This document shows, piece after piece, positions 1 through 7,205 of a stretch of 12,773 bases of DNA. Under the pieces are notes generated by a model. The model was not told the origin of the DNA. It did no database searches and saw only the letters and a list, made by a program, of their open reading frames with translations. Origin of the DNA: Oscillospiraceae bacterium (lineage in GTDB: Bacteria; Bacillota; Clostridia; WRCU01); contig WRCU01000017.1 of the NCBI GenBank assembly GCA_009783805.1, forward strand, positions 1-12,773. Reading direction: 5' to 3'. A program made the position numbers and the translations under genes. Numbering within the stretch: position 1 is the first letter of the stretch; every line of letters begins with the position of its first letter.

Positions 1-112
1 CCGTGCCTGGGTCCAACGCGCTTGTGGGTTCGTCGAGAATAAGTAGCTTTGGGGCGTACAATATAGCGCGGGCCAGCGCAAGCCTTTGGCTCATCCCCCG
101 CGAAAGCGTCGA
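1..112 (-). pseudogene. Fragment of a second ABC transporter ATPase (signature to Walker B)
   Basis: Reading the minus strand in the frame whose codons include 109-107 gives [17 protein letters not shown], then [15 protein letters not shown], running off the left edge. These are the ABC signature (LSRGM-QRL), the Walker B strand with its catalytic Glu (LLILDEP) and the D-loop (SALD), in the right order and spacing for a CcmA- or NatA-like ATPase. Going upstream in this frame a TAA appears within about 25 codons, inside the permease coding region. No Walker A half is therefore attached: it is a headless fragment joined out of frame to the permease start. A hand count gives about 66% GC at third codon positions here, against about 89% in the adjacent permease part. 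It is distinct from the complete ATPase gene next door, whose signature reads LSKGNQQK. Confidence 0.7.
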
Positions 113-236
113 AGACCCTGCCGATGTTCGTTATGGCCAGGAGGGCGACGACGGTCACCGCCGTCATGGCTATGAAGCTTTTGGCCCTCAGCGTCTGCAG
201 GTACGTGAACTTCGCGACCTTGAATACGTCCCTCAT
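1..236 (-). CDS. ABC-2 type transporter permease, N-terminal fragment (disrupted)
   Basis: The reading frame starts at ATG 236-234, overlapping the stop of the ABC ATPase gene as ATGA, which is typical of coupled ATPase/permease pairs. The first ~44 residues start [20 protein letters not shown] and continue with one hydrophobic segment (roughly residues 20-36). This matches the start of NatB/YhaP-type ABC-2 permeases: a short cytoplasmic helix, a K-S-F motif, then TM1. The protein would be an inner-membrane export channel working with the neighbouring ATPase. The frame stays open to the window edge, but from about residue 43 it becomes unlike a permease (rich in Arg, Pro, Lys), while another frame of the same DNA clearly encodes ABC ATPase motifs. 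I therefore read only about 105-236 as permease. The call rests on the start, the coupling and the single TM segment; the rest of the gene is missing or misjoined. Confidence 0.6.
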   Translation of the reverse strand, partial: MRDVFKVAKFTYLQTLRAKSFIAMTAVTVVALLAITNIGRVFDAFAGDEPKACAGPRYIVRPKATYSRRTHKRVGPRH

Positions 237-1156
237 GACTCCCCTTCCGTCTCGACGAAGATCTCGTGCAGGCTGGGCGCGCACATCTCGAAGCCTACCA
301 TGAGCGGGTCGGCGCGTACGAGCTCGGACATCAGCCGCCTACCCTGGCCCTCGCTTTCCAAGGCGAACCTGTACTCGCCCACCTTGGATGAGTCCACGCC
401 CGCCACCCCAAGCCCCGCCAATAACGGCAGGCAGTCACCGTCGCTCCTATAGATGGCCCGCCTCAGCCCGTATGACTTCTTTATGCCGTACAGGTCGCCG
501 CACAGCACCGACCTGCCTTCCTTTATCATCATGATGTCGTTGCAGAAGTCCTCCACGTGCGACATCTGGTGGCTGGAGAAGATGATGTACTTGCCCTTGG
601 CCAAAAACTCCATGAACACGCCCTTCAGCTCGTCGGAGTTCACGGGGTCCAGCCCGCTGAAAGGCTCGTCCAGCACCACTATCTCCGGCGAGTGGACGAA
701 GGCCTGGATTATCTGGATCTTCTGCTGGTTGCCCTTTGAGAGCGTCTCCGCCTTCTTCTGCCTGTATTCGGCCATGTTCATCCTGGCGAGCCACCCGTCG
801 GCGCTCGTGACGGCCTCGTGCCTGCCCATGCCGCGCAGCTCGCCGAAGTACACCAGCTGGTCTATGACGCTGGCCTTCGGGTACAACCCACGCTCCTCGG
901 GCAGGTAACCGACCTTCACGGATCCCATCCGGATCTCGGAGCCTTCGTACTCCACGCTGCCGCTGTCCTTGGCTATGACCCCGAGGAGCATCCTTATGGT
1001 GGTGGTCTTGCCCGCGCCGTTCCTCCCCAGGATGCCGAACGCCCTCCCTCGGCTCACCTCAAAGCTGAGGTCGTCCACCACTTTCCTGACGCCGTACGTC
1101 TTGCCCAGCCCGCTCACCTTAATCGGCAACCCACGCACCCCCAAGTACCCCGTCAT
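233..1156 (-). CDS. ABC transporter ATP-binding protein, NatA/YhaQ type
   Basis: This is the ATP-hydrolysing subunit of an ABC-2 type exporter, cytoplasmic and bound to its membrane partner; substrate unknown (relatives include NatAB sodium export). With the ATG at 1156 it is 307 aa. Motifs by residue: Walker A GRNGAGKTT 44-52; PEER in the Q-loop region 86-89, as usual in the NatA/YhaQ group; signature LSKGNQQK 139-146; Walker B IVVLDEP 159-165; D-loop SGLD; switch His196 in SSHQ. A C-terminal ~90-residue extension fits the DUF4162-type domain of this group. The start is uncertain: ATG 1156 overlaps the upstream gene by 38 nt, while TTG 1129 has a better Shine-Dalgarno (GGGGGTG, spacing 6) and gives the usual family start (M-P-I-K-V-S-G-L). 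A GTG at 1216 is possible but unlikely. Its stop overlaps the permease start. Confidence 0.93.
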   Translation of the reverse strand: MTGYLGVRGLPIKVSGLGKTYGVRKVVDDLSFEVSRGRAFGILGRNGAGKTTTIRMLLGVIAKDSGSVEYEGSEIRMGSVKVGYLPEERGLYPKASVIDQLVYFGELRGMGRHEAVTSADGWLARMNMAEYRQKKAETLSKGNQQKIQIIQAFVHSPEIVVLDEPFSGLDPVNSDELKGVFMEFLAKGKYIIFSSHQMSHVEDFCNDIMMIKEGRSVLCGDLYGIKKSYGLRRAIYRSDGDCLPLLAGLGVAGVDSSKVGEYRFALESEGQGRRLMSELVRADPLMVGFEMCAPSLHEIFVETEGES

Positions 1157-1967
1157 GGAACCTTTCGAGCCAATCCACGCATTCCCCGAAGCCCTCAGCC
1201 AGGAAGGCCCCCTCACCGTCCAAAAAATACGATTCCATTGTCATCTCGCCCGCGAAGCGCCTCTTCCTTAGGCCGTCCATCAGGCGCCCAAAGTCGATGC
1301 TGCCCTTTCCCAAGGGCCTCATGTCCCTCCAGCCTTCGTACCCGCCCATGGCCCGGACGTCGTTGAAGTGGATCTGGCGTACGGCCCCGCTGGCCCAAAG
1401 GCCGTCATAGGCCGCGTCCTCGACGGCGGAGTAGACTTGATTATGCAAAGCGAGGTGGCGCAAGTCAAGGGTCGCGAGGAGCCCTTCCCTATCCCTTGCG
1501 ATCCTCTTTAAGGCGTCCATCGGGGTCCCGACCTTGCACGGTATGGTCTCCACGCATAGCTCCAGGCCCCTTTCGCCGGCAATGGACTTGAGTGCGTCGT
1601 AGGACACCACGTTCCTTTCCAGGCACTCATCGGACCTCGGGTTCCCCCATAGGTGGACGACCACCTTCGAGGCCCCCAGCCCGCCGGCCAGGTCCGCGCA
1701 TTCGGTGAACCTTGAGATGGCTTCGTCCCAATCCCCGGTACCGGTCTCGGCGAACCCCGACGCCAGCGTCTTGTCCGCGTGGACCCCCCAGACTTTCAAG
1801 CCCATCCTAGCCACCTCCTCGGCCACCTCCCCGAAGTGGCCGTACCAAGTGGGGTATACCATGAGCTCCACCGCCCTGCCCTTTAAGGACGATGCGGCCC
1901 GGCTAATATAGTCCCAATGCGCGTGCCCCGGGTATCCGGTCACGCTGCCGGTCGATATGGTCAGCAA
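1119..1967 (-). CDS. Sugar phosphate isomerase/epimerase-like TIM barrel protein
   Basis: A 282-aa soluble protein of the xylose isomerase-like / AP endonuclease family 2 TIM-barrel fold. The strand ends carry the family's metal ligand set: Glu140 (CVET), Asp168 (ATLDLRH), His200 (QIHFND) and Glu245 (TMES). His63 and His105 (VVVHL) sit where the family usually has conserved histidines. A divalent-metal site for isomerising or epimerising a sugar or cyclitol is expected, but the substrate cannot be told. The start codon is TTG at 1967: a strong GGGAGG lies five bases before it and no ATG or GTG nearby is as well placed. It lies about 100 nt after the antiporter-like gene and overlaps the following ABC ATPase ORF, so it may be co-transcribed with the ABC exporter. 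AP endonuclease IV is an alternative, but the sequence looks more like the sugar-acting branch. Confidence 0.85.
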   Translation of the reverse strand: MLTISTGSVTGYPGHAHWDYISRAASSLKGRAVELMVYPTWYGHFGEVAEEVARMGLKVWGVHADKTLASGFAETGTGDWDEAISRFTECADLAGGLGASKVVVHLWGNPRSDECLERNVVSYDALKSIAGERGLELCVETIPCKVGTPMDALKRIARDREGLLATLDLRHLALHNQVYSAVEDAAYDGLWASGAVRQIHFNDVRAMGGYEGWRDMRPLGKGSIDFGRLMDGLRKRRFAGEMTMESYFLDGEGAFLAEGFGECVDWLERFHDGVLGGAWVAD

Positions 1968-1999
1968 TATGCCCTCCCGTCGTTCATGCCCTCTAGCTA

Positions 2000-2005
2000 A
2001 GTATA
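2000..2005 (-). promoter_or_regulatory. Possible -10 box upstream of the TIM-barrel gene
   Basis: Minus-strand TATACT (5 of 6 to TATAAT) lies about 35 nt before the TTG start at 1967, in a 99-nt gap that also holds an AAGCC-TGA-GGCTT hairpin with no T-run. No acceptable -35 hexamer is seen 16-18 nt upstream, so this is only a weak promoter candidate. The gene could equally be read through from the antiporter pair. Confidence 0.2.
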
Positions 2006-2066
2006 CGCCATGCGGTACGCCTCGCCGCCTTCGGGCCCAAACCCAAGCCTCAGGCTTCCAGCCTTC

Positions 2067-3614
2067 CTATGGCCCGGATCCGGAAACCAGGCTCAGGCCG
2101 GCTTTGATCAGCCCGGCGATCGGCTCCGGCATGTACGCCACCGTCAACGCCACCGCGGACGCCATGGCCACGGCTATATGCTCCGGGCCCAGGCGGGGCG
2201 AGGTATCATCCGGGCCTAGGCGGTGCGAGGCGCCGTCCGGACCCGGCGGCGGCTTCGCCTCCGCCCCATGGCCCAAGCCGCCCGCCCCGTCCGGGCCGAC
2301 GCCGCGCCCTCGCCGTGCGGCTTCCGGGCCGCGAGGCCTGGCGCCCAATGAGTCGGCCCTATACGCCAATGCGGCGGCCAGCAGCAGGCATGGCAGGGCC
2401 ACCGCAGGCAACCCGGCCGCGCCGCCGACGTCCGCGAATACGTACGCGGCCGTGGGCGCCAGCGCGAACGGGACGAATATGATCGCGGCGTTCCTGACCG
2501 CGCCCGGGCCGCGCCGGCCGTCCGAGGCCAGGCATATGGAGGATTGCATGGCCATGCCGACCATGAGCGAGACGAACGATCCGAAACCCATACCCCCACC
2601 GGTCAACGCGACGGAGGCGAACATGATCCCGCCGTACGCCGCGCAGACCCTGTGGCCCGCGTCCATGGCCCCCCTCTCCGAAAGGAGGAGCGTTATGTGC
2701 GCCAACGCGGTCGCGAGCCCGGAGGTCAGCACCAGCGGCCCGACGAACCCCGCCCCGCCTTCCGTCCCGGCCATGACGGACGTAAGCCTGGCCATGACGT
2801 ATAGGTGGGCGAACCGGTTGATACCCAAGAAGGACGCCGTCACGGACCCATCCGGCCTCCCGTCCCCCCCGCGGCCCCCGAACCCCTCCCCACCGTATAT
2901 GAGGCCCGGCAGCAGCCCGCCCCTCATCCCGAACCCCAGCAGCATCAATACGTAGGCGACCTTCGCCGGCTGGGGCGATGCCTCCCCGGCAAAGCCCATC
3001 ATGGCGCCTATGTCCAGGCTGCGCGAGGCGGCCCATATAGTGGGCTCAGGACCGTCAGCCAAGCCGGCCCCCGCGAACGCGGCCGCCATGAGTATGATCC
3101 CCGCCAGGGGAAGGAGGGTCGCGACGGCGTCGTACAGCCTACGGTACCCTTTCGCGGCCTGCCTGCCGCGGCTACCCTCCGTTCGGCGCCAAACCGCGAG
3201 GGAGATGGCCGAGCATAGCCAGATGACCGCCAGGTTCCTGGACAGCAGCATGGCGGAGGTGGCTGCGAACGAGGCCGTCACGGCCACCAAGGCCCTCCTC
3301 ACCGCGACCGTCCCATCATCCATGGCCCCCGGCGTATTGGCGAAGTAGGCCGCCAGGCTCAGCGCCACGCAGAGGTGCGCGAAGGCGGCGAAGGCCAGGA
3401 AGACCGCCCCGAGGGAGTCGACTCCGAAAAGCCCGCCGAAGCCCCCGTGCATGACCTCCCCGTACTCAAAGGCCTGCGCGGCCAAGGCCAAGGAGGCAAG
3501 GAAGCATCCCAGCGCCCCGATGACGCCTATAGCGAGGGCCGAAGCCTTCCTCTTGCTGCCCCATACCGCGGTGACGGCCGCGATAGGGAGGAGGAGCATG
3601 AACGGGTAAAGCAA
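2067..3614 (-). CDS. NuoM/N - HyfF-like antiporter superfamily membrane protein, charge-depleted
   Basis: A 515-aa polytopic membrane protein (about 13 hydrophobic segments) of the proton-conducting transporter superfamily (NuoL/M/N, HyfB/D/F, MrpA/D). Family landmarks: VDSLGAVFLAF at 65-75 (usual D-LS-FF), NLAVIW 127-132 (usual NL-V-W before the TM5 Glu), LLGFGMRGGLLP 225-236 (usual GFG-KAGL-PLH) and ERGAMDAGHRVCAAYGGI 313-330 (usual DLKRLLAYSSI). The TM5 Glu position is Ala/Ser (near 135), the TM7 Lys is Arg231, the HxWLPDAHxxAPS stretch is absent and the later H..K pair is missing. It may therefore be a structural or altered subunit rather than a normal pump. Residues ~421-479 form a hydrophilic Gly/Pro/Arg linker with a 9-residue repeat before the last helix. 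The TTG start at 3614 is chosen for the preceding GGGGTGG. It follows its larger paralogue by 14 nt. Superfamily confident; complex and function unknown. Confidence 0.78.
   Translation of the reverse strand: MLYPFMLLLPIAAVTAVWGSKRKASALAIGVIGALGCFLASLALAAQAFEYGEVMHGGFGGLFGVDSLGAVFLAFAAFAHLCVALSLAAYFANTPGAMDDGTVAVRRALVAVTASFAATSAMLLSRNLAVIWLCSAISLAVWRRTEGSRGRQAAKGYRRLYDAVATLLPLAGIILMAAAFAGAGLADGPEPTIWAASRSLDIGAMMGFAGEASPQPAKVAYVLMLLGFGMRGGLLPGLIYGGEGFGGRGGDGRPDGSVTASFLGINRFAHLYVMARLTSVMAGTEGGAGFVGPLVLTSGLATALAHITLLLSERGAMDAGHRVCAAYGGIMFASVALTGGGMGFGSFVSLMVGMAMQSSICLASDGRRGPGAVRNAAIIFVPFALAPTAAYVFADVGGAAGLPAVALPCLLLAAALAYRADSLGARPRGPEAARRGRGVGPDGAGGLGHGAEAKPPPGPDGASHRLGPDDTSPRLGPEHIAVAMASAVALTVAYMPEPIAGLIKAGLSLVSGSGP
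2182..2249 (-). repeat. 27-bp tandem repeat encoding a 9-residue repeat
   Basis: Two adjacent 27-bp units (2182-2208 and 2209-2235), differing at about 6-7 positions, are followed by a partial third unit to 2249. In the antiporter-like gene they encode GPDGASHRL, GPDDTSPRL, then GPEH, part of the hydrophilic linker before the last transmembrane segment. The unit is a multiple of three, so copy-number change would not break the frame. Confidence 0.7.
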
Positions 3615-3628
3615 GGTTCCACCCCTTA

Positions 3629-5524
3629 TTACATTAAGCTTACCGCGAGGTAGGCGGCCATCGCCATGGCCGCCAGGAACAGCGCGGACAGGAACGCCGC
3701 CTTCCGCTTCTTCCTGGCCAATGCCCCCGCATAGACGGCCATCCGCCTGACGGCTCTATATGAGTGGCGCCTCAGGCCTCTCACCATGGCCCTCATCCCT
3801 AGCGCGACCCCGCGCGCGCCGGCGGCGAGGGACTTGGCGGCTCCCAAGGCGGGGGCCGTGCGTGGACCGGACTCCGACCCATGGCCCTCCCCTGGGCCAT
3901 CGCCGTCCGAGCCGCCCTTCCTACGCGCCGACCCGACCGCGACGTATATCAGGTTGGCCGCCACGGCCAGGCAGAGCAGGCCGGCCGCGGCCACCGTGAA
4001 GGACATGTACGCTTCGGGCAGGGCCATCCCATGCATGCCGTCCGGGAGCGGCATGAAGCCCAGCAGCATCTGCGGGTATATGGCCACGGCGAACGAGGCG
4101 GCCGTGACGGCGCACAGCGAGGCGTATACGGCCAGAGGCACCCGGTCGGATCCCGTGACGGCATCGCACGGCACCCCCATGTACGCCTTGGCCGTCGTCC
4201 TCACCACCCCCATGACGAGGCGCGCCTCCGAAAGGCATAGCGCGGCGGCCGCCAAGGGCACCGCCAGCTCCGAGCCGGGGAAGGACCTGATCGAGGTCAG
4301 CAGCGTCAGCGCGACGAACCACCTGCCGATGAACCCGCATAGAATGGGGACGGGCGTCGCGCCCGCGTTCATGGCCGTCGAGAGCGCCGCGAACCCGGGT
4401 GACCTACGATAAATGCCGCCCAAGGACGCCGGGTCCCTGCGCCCGTAGGCGACGCTCAGCGACCCCAGGTTGACGGCCTGGCCCGCCAGGCCGACGCAGA
4501 AGCAGGTGAGCGCCATCAGCGCCGTCGCATAGGAGGCGGGCGTAAGCTCGGCGCAGGCCAGCCCGGCCGCGATGGCCATCATCGCGGTCCCGTGCATGAA
4601 AGGCCGGAGGAACATGGAGTAGATCCCCCCGCCGCCCGAGTCCGCCACCGACGAATAGGCGGCGATGATCGCGCCCGCCGCGATGAGCGGCGCGGCGACG
4701 TATGCGGGCTGCCCTCCGTCCGCGTAGAACCTCATGAAGGCGGCCATGAGCGAGGCCATCAGCGTCACGTCGAACACGAACCTGATTTCCGGGGTCCCGG
4801 GCTTCCTGAGCGCCGAAACCGTGCCGGCCGCCGTCAGGGCGAGCGCGGCCAGCCAGAGCGCCGCGGCCATCGCCGGCGACCCCGGCCCCTGCCCGGTCTC
4901 CGCGCCCCACCGCCAATTTTGGAGGGGTCCACTCCCCAAGAACGCGAAGGAGGCGAGCAGGCATAGGCCGGCCGCGGCCTTGAGCGTCACGTCGAACGCC
5001 GCTGAGCGGTCCTTTGCCTTGGCGGGGGCCTCGGCCTCCCTCCCCGCCTTCCTATACTCAAACGCCGCCATGTACGAGGAGACCCCGGCCAAGGTCAGCA
5101 GGATGAGCGTCAAGCCCGCTGAGGCGGAGCATGCCGCCAGTATCATGGAGGCGTTGAAGGCCGCGTATGAGAGTCCGAACCTGCCCGAGCCCAGCCGTCC
5201 GACTCTCGTAGAGGCCGCCATCCAGACGAAGGGGGCCGATACGCAGGCCATGAAGGACGCGAGTATGCCCAGGTAGGAGGAGACGTCGTCGATCTCCAGC
5301 CTAAGCAGCCCGGGAATCCCCGAATGCGCGGCCGTCAGCCCATACGTGACGTTCGGGTATATGGCCAGCTTATGCCAGAAAGCCGCCAGGCAGACGGCCG
5401 AGGCCATGAAGGATGACGCGCAGGCCATCGTCAGCGCGGCCTTCCCTTCCTTCCTGAAGGCGAGCGATATGGCCGATGAGACGGCCAGCGCCGCGATGGC
5501 CGTCAAGATGACGTATGGATGCAT
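3629..5524 (-). CDS. NuoL/HyfB/EchA-like antiporter superfamily membrane protein, charge-depleted
   Basis: A 631-aa protein with about 15 hydrophobic segments, close in length to HyfB/EchA subunits of group 4 hydrogenases. Landmarks: RLEIDDVSSYLGILASF 75-91 (family R-D-LS-FF), TLAGVSSYMAAFEY 144-157 (family WELMSLASYLLVVFE), GGIYRRSPGFAAL 369-381 and GATPVPILCGFIGRW 388-402 (family GLPPLNGFVS-W), which fixes the superfamily. The usual TM5 Glu is missing (Thr/Leu there), the GxxxKAGxxPLHxWLPxAHxxAPS motif is replaced by RKPGTPEIRFVFDV (240-253), and the HxxxK pair near 311 keeps His but not Lys. A basic, Gly-rich cytoplasmic stretch (about 537-605) precedes the last TM helix. The ATG at 5524 has GGGAGG only three bases upstream. 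It lies 41 nt after the dehydrogenase and 14 nt before its paralogue. No other hydrogenase, Nuo or Mrp subunit is in view. Confidence 0.78.
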   Translation of the reverse strand: MHPYVILTAIAALAVSSAISLAFRKEGKAALTMACASSFMASAVCLAAFWHKLAIYPNVTYGLTAAHSGIPGLLRLEIDDVSSYLGILASFMACVSAPFVWMAASTRVGRLGSGRFGLSYAAFNASMILAACSASAGLTLILLTLAGVSSYMAAFEYRKAGREAEAPAKAKDRSAAFDVTLKAAAGLCLLASFAFLGSGPLQNWRWGAETGQGPGSPAMAAALWLAALALTAAGTVSALRKPGTPEIRFVFDVTLMASLMAAFMRFYADGGQPAYVAAPLIAAGAIIAAYSSVADSGGGGIYSMFLRPFMHGTAMMAIAAGLACAELTPASYATALMALTCFCVGLAGQAVNLGSLSVAYGRRDPASLGGIYRRSPGFAALSTAMNAGATPVPILCGFIGRWFVALTLLTSIRSFPGSELAVPLAAAALCLSEARLVMGVVRTTAKAYMGVPCDAVTGSDRVPLAVYASLCAVTAASFAVAIYPQMLLGFMPLPDGMHGMALPEAYMSFTVAAAGLLCLAVAANLIYVAVGSARRKGGSDGDGPGEGHGSESGPRTAPALGAAKSLAAGARGVALGMRAMVRGLRRHSYRAVRRMAVYAGALARKKRKAAFLSALFLAAMAMAAYLAVSLM

Positions 5525-5565
5525 AGGCCTCCCATGCCGCCGCCGATCCTTTTATGCGGGCGCGC

Positions 5566-6585
5566 TCACGGGATCACCACGGTCTTCCCCGACCTAAGGC
5601 GTCCGCCGCCGTCAAAGGCCGACGCTATGTCGCTGAGCGCGACCCTCTCGGTTATGATCGGGCCTACCCGGACCTTGCCGCTCTCGAGCAGCGATAGGGC
5701 CCGCGCCTGCGTGTTGGGGTTGATGAACGAGGTCCTAACCGTGACCTCCCTTTGGAAAAGCTCAAAGGGCTTTATCGGTAGCACCGCGTCGGGGCCCGTA
5801 AGCCCGAACAGCAGCGCCGTCCCGCCGCGCCCCGTGTTGTCTATGGCGTCCTTCATCGTCCCGATCGAGCCGACGCACTCCATCGCCACGTCGACGTTCC
5901 GTATGCCCAGCCTGCCCAGCGCGTCGCCTATGCGTTCCTCAACCGGGTCGACCGCGGCCGTCGCGCCGAGCTCGACGGCCAAGCCCCTCTTCTCCCGCAC
6001 CGGGTCGACCGCCACGACCCTGGCCGCCCCCGAGAGGGACGCCAGCTGGACCATGATCGACCCGATCGTGCCCGCCCCGACCACGAGCACGTCCTGACCA
6101 GCCTTGATCCCCGCCAGGTCCAGGCCGTGCAGGCAGCAGGCGAGCGCCTCCGCCATCGCGGCCTCCTCAAAGGGCAGGCCCCCGCCGAAGGCTAGGGCCT
6201 GGCGCGCGTCGACCACGGCGTATTCGGCGAACCCGCCGTCGAGGGTCGTGCCGTAGCATGACATGCGCTCGCAGAAGTGCGGGAGGCCGTTTCGGCAGTA
6301 GGCGCACCCCCCGCAGCTCCGGTTAGGGTCCACGCATACACTGTCCCCTACCGCAAGACCGGTCACCCCGACTCCCAAGGCGTCCACGGTGCCGGCGAAC
6401 TCATGCCCGAGCGTCTTGGGCGGCAGGCACTCGGCGGCGCCCTTCTCCCCTAGATATATGTGGCGGTCCGTGCCGCAGACGCCGCATGCCCTGACCCTGA
6501 TGCGGACTTCCCCCGTGCCGGGTTCGGGCTTCGGCGCCTCGACCACCCTTAGGTCACCTTTGCCGAAATAGCGCGCGGCCTTCAT
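5566..6585 (-). CDS. Zinc-dependent medium-chain alcohol/polyol dehydrogenase
   Basis: A 339-aa cytoplasmic oxidoreductase of the medium-chain dehydrogenase/reductase superfamily, in the sorbitol/threonine/threitol dehydrogenase branch. Catalytic zinc ligands: Cys37 (GVCGTD), His61-Glu62 (GHEF) and an acidic residue near 146. Structural zinc: four cysteines 91, 94, 97 and 105 (CGGCAYC-x7-C), intact. Rossmann motif GAGTIG 170-175, with Asp194 at the end of the second strand, favouring NAD(H) over NADP(H). Length is normal. The ATG at 6585 has GGGGGAT six bases upstream. It starts 15 nt after the DUF4190-like gene and ends 41 nt before the antiporter-like pair. It probably oxidises a secondary alcohol of a polyol or sugar alcohol; the substrate is not deducible. 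The TIM-barrel isomerase further along could act in the same sugar route, but that is only a neighbourhood guess. Confidence 0.92.
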   Translation of the reverse strand: MKAARYFGKGDLRVVEAPKPEPGTGEVRIRVRACGVCGTDRHIYLGEKGAAECLPPKTLGHEFAGTVDALGVGVTGLAVGDSVCVDPNRSCGGCAYCRNGLPHFCERMSCYGTTLDGGFAEYAVVDARQALAFGGGLPFEEAAMAEALACCLHGLDLAGIKAGQDVLVVGAGTIGSIMVQLASLSGAARVVAVDPVREKRGLAVELGATAAVDPVEERIGDALGRLGIRNVDVAMECVGSIGTMKDAIDNTGRGGTALLFGLTGPDAVLPIKPFELFQREVTVRTSFINPNTQARALSLLESGKVRVGPIITERVALSDIASAFDGGGRLRSGKTVVIP

Positions 6586-6600
6586 GGCGAATCCCCCATA

Positions 6601-6945
6601 TTAAGTCAGTATCGTGTCGACCATCAAATAAACCGTCATCAGGCCCATTATGACCGATGAGTACCCCAGGCAGATCGCCGCCTTGGACAGCGCCGACGGC
6701 TTTGCGCGCCGGGCCGCGTAGCCCAGCGCGATCGAGGCGAGCGAAACGGGGATCGAGGCGAACGGGAGCACGCAGACGAAGGCGCCCAACGCCGCGAGGA
6801 CGAACGCGGCGACGGCCTTCGCCCCCACCTTGCGCGCCTTCACGTACTCCTCATACCCTCCCGCGTAGTACCCGTATGGGTTTTGACCCGGCCCCATCCC
6901 CGGGTACCCGCCTCCATAGCCCCGACCGTCATCCCGCACGCCCAT
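6601..6945 (-). CDS. Small membrane protein, DUF4190-like
   Basis: A 114-aa protein of unknown function. The first ~38 residues are Gly/Tyr/Pro-rich and hydrophilic (GYGGGYPGMGPGQNPYGYY), followed by two hydrophobic segments (about 41-75 with a short break, and 89-111) around a basic turn (YAARRAKPS). This layout - disordered cytoplasmic tail, two-helix hairpin with ALG-F and ASIALG-AA motifs - is that of DUF4190-type proteins, common in Bacillota and Actinobacteria. The start ATG 6945 has GGGGGT closely upstream. It lies 9 nt after the DUF951 gene and 15 nt before the dehydrogenase. No enzymatic motif is seen; family assignment is by eye. Confidence 0.75.
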   Translation of the reverse strand: MGVRDDGRGYGGGYPGMGPGQNPYGYYAGGYEEYVKARKVGAKAVAAFVLAALGAFVCVLPFASIPVSLASIALGYAARRAKPSALSKAAICLGYSSVIMGLMTVYLMVDTILT

Positions 6946-6954
6946 TGACCCCCA

Positions 6955-7182
6955 TCAGCCGCCTTCCACGCCCGCATCGGCCGTATGAGCGGCCTTAACC
7001 TTGCGTTCGAAGTCACGCCTTTCCAGCATGGCGAGTCGGCCGCAGCGCAGGCACCTTATCCTGAAGTCGATCCCTACCCTCAGGACCTCCCATGCCGCCC
7101 CCCCACAAGGGTGGGGCTTCCTCATCTCCACCACGTCGCCTACCTGGTAGGCCCTCTTCACGCCCAAGGCGGGCACCCCCAT
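6955..7182 (-). CDS. DUF951 domain-containing protein
   Basis: A 75-aa protein of a family of unknown function found mainly in Bacillota. Hallmarks are YQVGDVVEMRKPHPCGG near residues 12-26 and IRCLRCGR (about 39-46); the three cysteines (HPC-G and C-x2-C) suggest a small zinc-ribbon-like or nucleic-acid-binding fold. The C-terminal ~12 residues (KAAHTADAGVEGG) are an extra tail. The ATG at 7182 was chosen because it gives the usual short N-terminus and avoids overlap with the AI-2E gene. A GTG at 7224 would add 14 basic residues and overlap that gene by 19 nt, with its purine-rich stretch too close to serve as a ribosome site. It sits between the AI-2E and DUF4190-like genes. Confidence 0.85.
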   Translation of the reverse strand: MGVPALGVKRAYQVGDVVEMRKPHPCGGAAWEVLRVGIDFRIRCLRCGRLAMLERRDFERKVKAAHTADAGVEGG

Positions 7183-7205
7183 TATCCCATACGACCGGGA
7201 CCCAC

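Noticed and set aside
1213..1232. TTTTTTG run in the TIM-barrel gene as a frameshift site
   Set aside because: The frame continues through it with the family sequence (ESYFLDGEG) and no alternative product or stimulator is evident.
1957..2955. Long plus-strand open frame of 332 codons
   Set aside because: It lies opposite the antiporter-like gene, has Pro/Ala/Ser-rich sequence typical of antisense GC-rich frames and no recognisable domain; the minus-strand frame has clear family motifs.
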